Shown here: positions 34,268 to 41,898 of the stretch, piece by piece
Layout of the letters: every line of letters begins with the position of its first letter
Numbering within the stretch: position 1 is the stretch's first letter
Assembly: GCF_002915595.1 (NCBI RefSeq)
Contig: NZ_PQGG01000033.1
Location: 1-62,691 of the forward strand
Length of the DNA stretch: 62,691 nt
Direction of reading: 5' to 3'
Source of the DNA: Zhongshania marina
Lineage (GTDB): Bacteria; Pseudomonadota; Gammaproteobacteria; Pseudomonadales; Spongiibacteraceae
Position numbers and translations under genes: made by a program
The notes under the pieces: generated by a model
Seen by the model: only the letters and a program-made list of their open reading frames with translations
Told to the model about the DNA's origin: nothing
The model's database searches: none

Positions 34268-36685
34268 ATGACGCACATAAAAATAGTGAAAGATCATGGA
34301 AGGTTTAGCAGGACGGTACTGGGTTTGTGTATTGCGGCGGCCTCCGTATCCGGTATCGCGCAGGAGCAGGCTGCTGGTCGAAATGTGATCGAAGAGGTGA
34401 TTGTTACTGCGCAGAAGCGCGCGCAGGCAATTTCTGATGTACCTCTCGCTATCCAGGCGCTTACTTCAGATAAATTAGAGTCTGAGCGGTTTGAGTCGCT
34501 GGCGGACTTAAAATTAATTTCTCCGAGTTTTACTTTTAGTAATGGTACGGCGGGTAATTTCTCAAACTCGATTTCTATGCGTGGCCTAGGATCGTTTTCC
34601 ACTGAGGGTGGTGTTCAACCTAGTGTGTCTACAGTTGTTGATGGTGTTGCTTTAGCCAGGTCGACGGAATTCAGTTCTGATCTGGGTGATATTGAGCGCA
34701 TTGAAGTCATTGCTGGCCCGCAGGGGACTCTGTTTGGTCGAAACTCGATTGGTGGTGCGCTTAATATAGTACGTAAAGGGCCTTCTGAGGAGTTTGCTGC
34801 TGAGCTTGAAGTTGCTGTTACCGATGATGATGAGCTAAGCACTAAGGCCATGATTAATGGCGCTTTGTCCGACAAGGTTCAGGGCCGATTAAATGTTTTC
34901 TTTAAAGATCGCGATGGACATATTAAGAACCTTGCGCCATCACAAGGTGATGCGGGTGGCGAGGAAAGTCGCGGTGTCATGGCGAAATTAAATTTTGATA
35001 TTAATGACGATCTTAGCGTGTTGTTAAGTGTCGATTTTGTAGACACAAAAACGGGTGGTAACCCTTTGGTTACCTTTGGTTTAGATACCTTGTACCCCGG
35101 TGCGCAAGCGCGTTTAGTTGCACTTGGGGATGGCGACGCCGCTAAGGGGCAGCGAGTGTTGGATGATCCATTTACGGTTAATGCAAATACCGAGCATTAC
35201 TTGGATTATACTCAGCAGGGCTTTGTTGCTGACGTTACTTGGCAGCTCAATGAAGCATGGACGATGAAGTCAATTAGTGCGCTTCGGTATTCAGATCAAA
35301 CTTTTAATCAAGATATTGATTCATCACCGGCTTCTATGGGTAACCTCGATAGTACTACCGCGACAGCATTGGTAGGCGGGCCAACCTATGGGATGTTTGG
35401 AGTCTACCTTGACGGTACTAATCTCTCTCCCTTGGGTGATTCGGGAATATATAACGAACTAGAATATTTTACTCAGGAGCTGCGGTTTGAGTATCAAGGT
35501 TCTGATTTAAGTTTGGTAACCGGTCTCTATTTGCAGGATTATCAGGAAGATGGGAAAACTGACGTCCCACTTTGGATTCGTGGTGCGCCACCGTTGCCGA
35601 CTCCAATTATTCAGTCGGATCCATATACAAATGATTATAGTCAACAATCTTGGGCGGTATTTAGTGACGTAACCTGGGATCTTAATGACGTAGTTCAGTT
35701 ATTTGCTGGTTTGCGTTGGACTGATGAGGAAGCAACACTAAAACATAAACGGCTTAGTTACGTTGCTCGAGATTTCAGCTGTACAAACAATGTTTGCGAT
35801 ATCGACTTAACGACCGCATATGTTAATAATTCTGTCGATTTTACATCTGATGGTCATAGTGCAGACTGGTCTGGTCGTTTTGGCGCAAAGTGGGATGTTT
35901 CTGAAGACAGTAATGTTTATGCTAGTTATTCTCGTGGCTTTATTGGTATAGGTGTTAACTATACGCGTTCATCAACGCCGACAAATACTTATCTAGATCC
36001 ATCAATCGCAAATTCATTTGAGATTGGCTTTAAAAGTGATTTGTTAGATCGCACTGCGCAGGTTCACGGTGCTATTTATTATATGGAAGTTGATGATATT
36101 CAGTCGACCAAGCGGATCCCAGGTAGCACGCTAACAGCGCCGGTCAACGTTGGTAAGATTCGCAGTCAAGGTATTGAGTTGAATACTAGCTGGCTTGCGA
36201 CCGATTTGCTGATGTTAACATTGGGTGTGGCGTACACTGACGTTGAGTTTCAAGAGTTCGAAATGGATTGCTACGTTGGGCAAACCGCCGCACAGGGTTG
36301 TGTGAATGGCGAACAGGATTTAAGTGGCGAACGCCCTCCACAGGCGCCAGAGCTGAAATACACCTTGTCGGCGAATTACGATCAACCACTTGCTGACTTA
36401 CCATTCAATGCTTTCGGTAATGTGAGCTATGTGTGGCAGTCAGAGACGGCAACAGATCTGGCCCGTGATCCGCGTTTGGAGCAGGACGAATATGGCTTGC
36501 TAAATGTAAGTATGGGTATTCGCGACAAGCAGGAGCGCTACGAAATATCGATATTTGGCAAAAACGTAACCGACGAATACTACTCGCTCAGCAAGGGGCA
36601 GGCAGATCCCGTCGGTGGCTACTTCCAGTTTACCTCTCGTGGTGCTCAGGCTTACTGGGGGTTGGCGGCAAAATACAGTTTCTAA
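34268..36685 (+). CDS. TonB-dependent outer-membrane receptor
   Basis: 805 residues. An N-terminal signal peptide (hydrophobic TVLGLCIAAASVSGIAQ) is followed by a TonB-box-like segment and plug start (EEVIVTAQKRAQAISDVPLA). Plug motifs SISMRGLGSF and IEVIAGPQGTLFGRNSIGG come next, and a beta-barrel ends in the aromatic YSF. This subfamily imports hydrophobic substrates and vitamin-like compounds in marine gammaproteobacteria. Together with the second receptor at 41899, it is the likely entry route for the island's substrate. An operator copy overlaps its promoter, and a strong terminator follows. Confidence 0.95.
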   Translation: MTHIKIVKDHGRFSRTVLGLCIAAASVSGIAQEQAAGRNVIEEVIVTAQKRAQAISDVPLAIQALTSDKLESERFESLADLKLISPSFTFSNGTAGNFSNSISMRGLGSFSTEGGVQPSVSTVVDGVALARSTEFSSDLGDIERIEVIAGPQGTLFGRNSIGGALNIVRKGPSEEFAAELEVAVTDDDELSTKAMINGALSDKVQGRLNVFFKDRDGHIKNLAPSQGDAGGEESRGVMAKLNFDINDDLSVLLSVDFVDTKTGGNPLVTFGLDTLYPGAQARLVALGDGDAAKGQRVLDDPFTVNANTEHYLDYTQQGFVADVTWQLNEAWTMKSISALRYSDQTFNQDIDSSPASMGNLDSTTATALVGGPTYGMFGVYLDGTNLSPLGDSGIYNELEYFTQELRFEYQGSDLSLVTGLYLQDYQEDGKTDVPLWIRGAPPLPTPIIQSDPYTNDYSQQSWAVFSDVTWDLNDVVQLFAGLRWTDEEATLKHKRLSYVARDFSCTNNVCDIDLTTAYVNNSVDFTSDGHSADWSGRFGAKWDVSEDSNVYASYSRGFIGIGVNYTRSSTPTNTYLDPSIANSFEIGFKSDLLDRTAQVHGAIYYMEVDDIQSTKRIPGSTLTAPVNVGKIRSQGIELNTSWLATDLLMLTLGVAYTDVEFQEFEMDCYVGQTAAQGCVNGEQDLSGERPPQAPELKYTLSANYDQPLADLPFNAFGNVSYVWQSETATDLARDPRLEQDEYGLLNVSMGIRDKQERYEISIFGKNVTDEYYSLSKGQADPVGGYFQFTSRGAQAYWGLAAKYSF

Positions 36686-36752
36686 TGTCATGATTAAAGC
36701 CTAGCCAGCGGGGTGTTAATTACCCTATGCCTAGGCAGTTAAATATCTCTTT

Positions 36753-36784
36753 GGCGCACTTAGTAATAAGTGCGCCTTTTTTGT
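36753..36784 (+). terminator. Rho-independent terminator after TonB receptor
   Basis: GGCGCACTTA (36753-36762) pairs with TAAGTGCGCC (36767-36776) around a GTAA loop and is followed by a T-run. This isolates the receptor as a monocistronic unit. Confidence 0.92.
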
Positions 36785-36922
36785 ATTTAGGAAAATGAAT
36801 TTATTGCATTGCGGTGAGGATGGTATTTTCGTTGCGATATCGTGATTCGATGTATCGGCGGCGTATAGCGATAATTGACAATAAAGTGAGCGTTATTTAA
36901 TTCTACGGTGTTGATAATATAG

Positions 36923-36937
36923 CTGACTAATAGTAAG
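36923..36937. promoter_or_regulatory. Regulon operator copy g
   Basis: CTGAC-taata-GTAAG lies 38 bases before the AveC-like gene, the same distance as copy f from its gene. It overlaps a possible promoter region starting with TTGATA (36911). Confidence 0.55.
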
Positions 36938-36975
36938 TTATATGCTGAATGATACTTTAGAATAAGGATAAGAAG

Positions 36976-37743
36976 ATGGGCGAGTTATGGCTTAACATTG
37001 GGCACGATGCAGATGGCGCAGTGGCGACTCCATGGATGCCGTGGATATTTGAAATCGGCTCAGTGGTGGTCTGGTTAATGATTGCGGTTTACTTTTACCG
37101 CGCCTACAAACAGGCAGGCAGCTTAAGTAGATATACGTTAATTTTTATTGGCGCGACTTCAATGTTTTGGTTGGAGTTTCCCGCTGATTGGGGGGCATTT
37201 TTGGTGTATTCGCCGAGTTTCGCCCTGTTTCCTCTTGAGCTGCCTTTTACGACGCCGAATAAGCCTTTGTTTATGCCTTTCGCCTACGGTTGGTACTTCC
37301 TGGCGATCTATTCGTTAATCTGGTTTTTGGTGGATAAATTGCGCGCTGCCAAGCCTGAGTGGAGTAGGCTGCTCGTGGTACTGCTCATTGCGGCGCCATT
37401 TTTCTATATATGGAACTTAATGGTTGAAGGTTTTTCAGCGGTCGTCGGTTGGTGGACTTACTACGAAGTCTTTGGTCCTGCGCTGCATTCAACGCGCGGG
37501 ACGTATCCACTGATTTTTCCAGTAGTGCCCTTTGCAGTATACGGTGTTGTTGAAGCGCTGGTGCTTACTTGGAAGGACAAAAATGGTTTACACATGCTGG
37601 AGCATATTACCGGCGCTCATAAATCTGCTGTTGGTCGAGGTAAGGAGCTGCGCAGGGCGGTGGCATGGATCATCACAATGAATTGTATATTTGGCTTATT
37701 CTCGCTTTCGCTGGTTTGGTTTCGCATTAGTGTCACGTCGTGA
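36976..37743 (+). CDS. Polytopic membrane protein, AveC-like
   Basis: 255 residues with about six hydrophobic helices: IFEIGSVVVWLMIAVYFY, TLIFIGATSMFWLEFP, WYFLAIYSLIWFLVD, LLVVLLIAAPFFYIWN, PLIFPVVPFAVYGVVEAL and WIITMNCIFGLFSLSLVWF. The aromatic loop GWWTYYEVFGPALHS and general layout recall the spirocyclase AveC-like family, also found in actinobacterial and gammaproteobacterial genomes. AveC itself forms a spiroketal in avermectin synthesis, but the role of bacterial homologues in catabolic islands is unknown. The gene has its own operator copy, so it belongs to the regulon. Family assignment is moderate. Confidence 0.55.
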   Translation: MGELWLNIGHDADGAVATPWMPWIFEIGSVVVWLMIAVYFYRAYKQAGSLSRYTLIFIGATSMFWLEFPADWGAFLVYSPSFALFPLELPFTTPNKPLFMPFAYGWYFLAIYSLIWFLVDKLRAAKPEWSRLLVVLLIAAPFFYIWNLMVEGFSAVVGWWTYYEVFGPALHSTRGTYPLIFPVVPFAVYGVVEALVLTWKDKNGLHMLEHITGAHKSAVGRGKELRRAVAWIITMNCIFGLFSLSLVWFRISVTS

Positions 37744-37776
37744 CCAGGGCGTTTTGTTGAATGGTTGATGCATTAA

Positions 37777-37859
37777 CTTACTACCTGTCATTTATTGTTG
37801 ACATAATAATTGTCTAGGTGATAGCGTGAGAAGATAGTACATCTGTATAAGGTTTGGCA
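37777..37859 (+). promoter_or_regulatory. Composite promoter module with operator copy h
   Basis: CTTAC-tacct-GTCAT (37777-37791) is followed by TTATTG, TTGACA (37798-37803), a GATAGC region and then AGTAC-N3-TGTATA (37836-37859). Order and spacing match the modules before the second TonB receptor and the second Rieske gene. It faces the small membrane protein and SDR genes. Confidence 0.6.
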
Positions 37860-37983
37860 CGTTGTTGAGTAGTGCTTTTAGTGGCGGTGTGTCAAAACAT
37901 CTTAATTGATGTGCAAATACTGAGTTCGGTGACGATATTGCACCGCTTATTTTTGATTTATTTCTACGGAGTGGAATTAAGGG

Positions 37984-38238
37984 ATGAGAAGGGTGCTAAT
38001 TGTTGCGATCGTTGCCCTGTATTCAATGGCATTGCTGTGTGCTTTTATGCCCGAGCTACTTGGGGAATGGACGACGTATTATATGTACTTTATTGCTGCG
38101 ATATTGCTAGTGCACGTCGCGGAGCTAGGCTTATTCTTTAAATACGTAAAAAAATACCCAGGAAGCTTGGTGCTAAGTATTTTCCTGACGATAATTTTTG
38201 GATTTTTGCATTGGTTGCCATATAAAAATAAGGGTTAA
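37984..38238 (+). CDS. Small membrane protein with three helices
   Basis: An 84-residue integral membrane protein: VLIVAIVALYSMALLCAF, TTYYMYFIAAILLVHVAELG and LVLSIFLTIIFGFLHWLPY. The H-x2-E in the second helix and the basic KYVKKYP loop recall DUF1145-type or sterol-scaffold (Erg28-like) small proteins, but similarity is too weak to assign. A ribosome site (GGAGTGGAATTAAGGG) supports the start. It lies downstream of a regulon promoter and upstream of an SDR, so it may anchor or assist those enzymes. Function unknown. Confidence 0.7.
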   Translation: MRRVLIVAIVALYSMALLCAFMPELLGEWTTYYMYFIAAILLVHVAELGLFFKYVKKYPGSLVLSIFLTIIFGFLHWLPYKNKG

Positions 38239-38365
38239 AATTTAACCTAATTTGTACGTTTGTATAGTGTTAATGATGAGTGTTGCCTTTTAGATGATAC
38301 ATTTATTTGAATATCTGGTGATGCGGTTGAGATCACTGAAAAACTAAAATAATTGAGATGGAACT

Positions 38366-39178
38366 ATGAAAGTTTTTGGCAAGGTGTTTGTAGTGACGGG
38401 GGCAGGTAACGGTATTGGTAGACTGCTCGCACTAGATCTTCTCGGGCGCGGAGCACATGTTGCTTTAGTCGACGTTAATGATGCGGCACTTGAGGCTACG
38501 TGTTTGCTGGCGCATGAATACAAAGAAAAAATATCTACCCATGTTGCTGACATAACAAATAGGGAGCAGGTGGCAGCTATTCCAGATGCGGTTGTCGCGC
38601 ATCATGGCACGATAGATGGGGTTATCAATAATGCCGGTATTGTTCAACCATTTCTTTATCTTAGTGACCTTGAAAACGAAGCGATAGACCGTGTGGTTAA
38701 CGTCAATTTCCTTGGCACGGTAAATGTGACAAGGGCGTTTCTACCACATTTACTTCTCAGGCCCCAAGCGTACATTGCTAATGTATCTAGCATGGGCGGT
38801 TTTGTGCCTGTTCCTGGTCAGACCATTTACGGCGCGGCTAAGGCAGCAGTGAAATTATTTACAGAAGGGCTGCGCTCTGAGCTAGCCGGTACGGCGGTGG
38901 GGGTTTCAGTTATATTTCCCGGCGCTATTGATACCGATATTGTAAAAAATTCAGGAGCAGGTGATACCCAGCCAATAACCCCAGAAGATGCATCTTTCAA
39001 AATGCTTCCTCCAAAAAAGGCTGCATCGATTATTGTTGATGGAATAGAAAAGGGAAAATATCGAATCATGGTAGGGAACGACGCATGGGCACTCGATGTG
39101 ATTTCAAGATTAAGTCCTAAGCTTGCGGCAAGTATGGTTCTTAAAAAGCTAAAAGAGCTAACACCAAAATCTCGATAA
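38366..39178 (+). CDS. Short-chain dehydrogenase/reductase
   Basis: 270 residues of the classical SDR fold: VVTGAGNGIGRLLALDL, an aspartate after strand two (LVDVND, NAD(H) preference), NNAG and the active site YGAAK. A C-terminal extension of about 30 residues is slightly basic (KLKELTPKSR) and may touch the membrane. Likely oxidises a secondary alcohol such as a steroid or terpenoid hydroxyl. It starts after GAGATGGAACT and is followed 24 bases later by the P450 gene, so the two are probably in one operon. Confidence 0.9.
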   Translation: MKVFGKVFVVTGAGNGIGRLLALDLLGRGAHVALVDVNDAALEATCLLAHEYKEKISTHVADITNREQVAAIPDAVVAHHGTIDGVINNAGIVQPFLYLSDLENEAIDRVVNVNFLGTVNVTRAFLPHLLLRPQAYIANVSSMGGFVPVPGQTIYGAAKAAVKLFTEGLRSELAGTAVGVSVIFPGAIDTDIVKNSGAGDTQPITPEDASFKMLPPKKAASIIVDGIEKGKYRIMVGNDAWALDVISRLSPKLAASMVLKKLKELTPKSR

Positions 39179-39202
39179 AAAATAATAGTGTATAGGTGCA
39201 AT

Positions 39203-40531
39203 ATGGGCGTAATGAGTTCTGTAGAAAAAATTAAGAGCAACCGTTATATTCAAAATATAGAATCTTGGCGCTGGATGACTAGTCTTGTTCTCAAAGGTGC
39301 TGCACAGACTTTGGCAACTGTCGGTGGTGGAAGTAAGGCGTCTCGCCCATCCCATGTGCCAGAGCATTTAGAAGTAGATTTTAACTTTTCCGCTATCGAT
39401 TGTAGCGAAACGGATATACATGCGGGGTGGCGAAAGTTATTTGATAAGCCGGATATATTTTGGACGCCTCAAAATGGCGGTCATTGGGTCGTTACCCGAG
39501 CTGAATATATTTCTACCGTAATGAAGACGCCAGAGATTTTTTCTAGCGATCAGATTATTCTGCCTAAAGGCGCTAACCCTATACGTTTGCTTCCGCTTGA
39601 GGCAAAACCGTCAGAGCACGGTCCGTACCGAGCGATTATTGCGAAGCGAGTTACACCAAAAGCCGTTACCGAAATGCGTGACGGGGTCCGAGCGCTCACA
39701 ATAGAAATGATTGAAAGTTTTCGTGCAAAAGGTGAGTGTGAGTTTGTAGAGGATTTTGCTAAGCGGCTACCTATTGCGGTATTTTTACAGCTTGTTGACT
39801 TACCCCATGATGACCGAGAGAAATTATTGGAATGGACGGAGGTCGCTGTACGATCTAAAAGCTCATTGCAAATTATGACGGCCTTTTTGCATGTCATTAA
39901 TTATCTCGAATATTGGATTCGTGAGCGTCGCGCTAAACCTGGCGATGATTTAATTAGCGATATTGTGAACGCTAAGATTGATGGTAAGCCGCTAAGTCAC
40001 GATGAGATTCAAGGTATGTTAACAACCGTGTTGTTTGGTGGCCTTGATACCGTTGCTGCAATATTGGGATTTATGGCCAAGTTTCTTGCAGAAAATCCTG
40101 AGCATCGTCAACAGTTAATAGATAATCCCAAGCTTATCCCTAAAGCAATTGATGAAATGCTGCGCTTGCACGGTATTGTCAATCTCTCTAGAAGTATAGC
40201 TCAAGATACTGAGTTGGGCGGTGTCTTCATGAAGCGGGGCGATATGATTCAAGTTCCTAATAGTATGTTTGGCGTAGATGACAGGGCGATAGATGAGCCG
40301 CTTGTAGTTGACTTTATGCGACCAAATATTGCAGCTAGTCACGCCGCTTTTGGCTTGGGGATCCATCGCTGTGTTGGATCGACACTGGCGAGGATGGAGC
40401 TAACGATGTTTCTCGAGGAGTGGCTGACGCGCATTCCTGAGTTCTCTATAGCACCTGGAAAAAACGCGACAACTACAGCGGGGCAGGTGAACGGAATAGT
40501 GCAATTGCCGCTATGTTGGCCAGTATCATAG
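39203..40531 (+). CDS. Cytochrome P450 (bacterial class I type)
   Basis: Start taken at ATG 39203 after TAGGTG, giving 442 residues (an upstream GTG at 39188 is possible). The diagnostic motifs are the I-helix FGGLDTVAA, the K-helix E-x2-R in DEMLRLHG and the heme-binding FGLGIHRCVGSTLARMEL. The product is soluble, with no membrane anchor. Class I bacterial P450s take electrons from a [2Fe-2S] ferredoxin such as that at 5245. It probably hydroxylates the island's hydrophobic substrate. The nearest type seems P450cam-like (CYP101/CYP111 clan), but the exact family cannot be set by eye. Confidence 0.93.
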   Translation: MGVMSSVEKIKSNRYIQNIESWRWMTSLVLKGAAQTLATVGGGSKASRPSHVPEHLEVDFNFSAIDCSETDIHAGWRKLFDKPDIFWTPQNGGHWVVTRAEYISTVMKTPEIFSSDQIILPKGANPIRLLPLEAKPSEHGPYRAIIAKRVTPKAVTEMRDGVRALTIEMIESFRAKGECEFVEDFAKRLPIAVFLQLVDLPHDDREKLLEWTEVAVRSKSSLQIMTAFLHVINYLEYWIRERRAKPGDDLISDIVNAKIDGKPLSHDEIQGMLTTVLFGGLDTVAAILGFMAKFLAENPEHRQQLIDNPKLIPKAIDEMLRLHGIVNLSRSIAQDTELGGVFMKRGDMIQVPNSMFGVDDRAIDEPLVVDFMRPNIAASHAAFGLGIHRCVGSTLARMELTMFLEEWLTRIPEFSIAPGKNATTTAGQVNGIVQLPLCWPVS

Positions 40532-40572
40532 TTACCCTGGCTTTAAGGTTTAGCTAATAGGAAGAGTAATGT

Positions 40573-41535
40573 ATGGATGTTGTTGTTTTTGGTGCAACAG
40601 GATATTTAGGGAGCCATGCTGTAGAGCAATTAATGATCGCGGGTCACAAGGTGAAATGCGTTGTTCGTCCGCAGAGCGATATCGACTTTTTAAAATCTAT
40701 TTCAGCAGATATTCATGTTGTCGATTTTGAAAACAGCGACTTAGCTTCTGTAATAGAAAAAGGCTGCTGTGTACTTAATTGCACCGCTGATACTCGAATG
40801 CACCTAAGTGATCTGCAGCGTTCCAAGGTAGAAATTGATCTTACTTCGCATATATTTAATGTTGCCGCTGCTGCAGGCGCCAAGCGATTTATTCAACTAA
40901 GTACAGTCATGCTTTACGGGTTTGATCGGCCCGATCACGCAATAGATGAACAATATCCGCCAAACCCAAAATATAGCTATAGCAGAATTGCGGCGCGCAG
41001 GGAACGCGTTCTGCTAGATTTGGCCGAGGCGTCGCCTATGGAGCTGATAATATTAAGGCCGTCTAACACCCTAGGCAAAAGAGATACCTCCGCACTGCCT
41101 GCGATATTACCGCTATTGGAGAAAGGAGGTTTTCCCGTTATTGGTGGCGGCGAGTGGCGATATTCGAATGCTGATGCCCGTGATGTTGGCAGAGCATTTG
41201 CTCACCTAGTTGACTTAACTATTGTGGGATCTGAGATTTACTTGATGAAGGGCTATGACATTAGTTGGTTGGATTTAAAGGCGGCAATCGATAATATTTT
41301 GGGTCGTAAAAGTCGTGTATTCAATCTCCCGCGCGGATTAGCTTTAGTTCTTGGCGGTGTAATGGAGTTTGTCTTTCCTTTTGGTAGTTCCCCGCCACTC
41401 ACTCGCTTTATGGCCGAAACATTGAGTTCAAATACCTTGTTTGACGACAGTAAGATCAGGTCTACAGGTTTTCTGCCAAAGTATGATTTGCACGAAACGT
41501 TGATTGATGCGCTGGGTGAAAAGTCTCTACACTAA
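40573..41535 (+). CDS. NAD-dependent epimerase/3beta-HSD-like protein
   Basis: 320 residues with the extended-SDR Rossmann motif VVFGATGYLGSHAVEQL. A hydrophobic C-terminal stretch (LALVLGGVMEFVFPF) is seen in 3beta-hydroxysteroid dehydrogenase/isomerases. The normal active-site Y-x3-K appears as YSYSR, with arginine replacing the lysine. A conservative change may still support catalysis. It follows the P450 by 41 bases, after AGGAAG. A role in oxidising a 3-hydroxyl or sugar-like group is plausible, but substrate and activity are uncertain because of the altered residue. Confidence 0.85.
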   Translation: MDVVVFGATGYLGSHAVEQLMIAGHKVKCVVRPQSDIDFLKSISADIHVVDFENSDLASVIEKGCCVLNCTADTRMHLSDLQRSKVEIDLTSHIFNVAAAAGAKRFIQLSTVMLYGFDRPDHAIDEQYPPNPKYSYSRIAARRERVLLDLAEASPMELIILRPSNTLGKRDTSALPAILPLLEKGGFPVIGGGEWRYSNADARDVGRAFAHLVDLTIVGSEIYLMKGYDISWLDLKAAIDNILGRKSRVFNLPRGLALVLGGVMEFVFPFGSSPPLTRFMAETLSSNTLFDDSKIRSTGFLPKYDLHETLIDALGEKSLH

Positions 41536-41753
41536 ATGACGTGGATTATAAGTTATTTTTATACAATAAATTTATACTACATTGCTTATATAAAGAATAT
41601 TTATATCTAATTTTGTTCTACACGAGATCTGAGTGAATTTATTAACGTCTTCGTTACGCTATTCTCAATACTTTCCTTTCATGATTGTTTTCTAGGTGAA
41701 TGGTTAAGGCTCCTATATTCTATACAAGCAGTAGCTTTGGTGACTGAATAAAA

Positions 41754-41829
41754 CTTACACACCATCATTTATTCCTTGACATGGCGGTGAGTGGGTAGAT
41801 ACGATTACATTGAGTTGTACGGTTGTATA
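41754..41829 (+). promoter_or_regulatory. Composite promoter module with operator copy i
   Basis: The 363-base gap 41536-41898 holds no gene. It contains CTTAC-acacc-ATCAT (41754-41768), TTGACA (41776-41781), a -10-like TACGAT (41800-41805) and TGTAC-N3-TGTATA (41816-41829). These match modules h and j in order and spacing and lie 70 bases before the TonB receptor start. Confidence 0.6.
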
Positions 41830-41898
41830 ATTACCTGCTGTAGAGTTGATCAATAAAAACGCTTACATAGAGTAATTTATGCGTCCAGCTCGTCAACT

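Noticed and set aside
37872-38141. Plus-strand 89-codon frame overlapping the small membrane protein
   Set aside because: It uses another frame of the same DNA, has no ribosome site and no recognisable sequence; the 37984 frame has a start signal and coherent helices.
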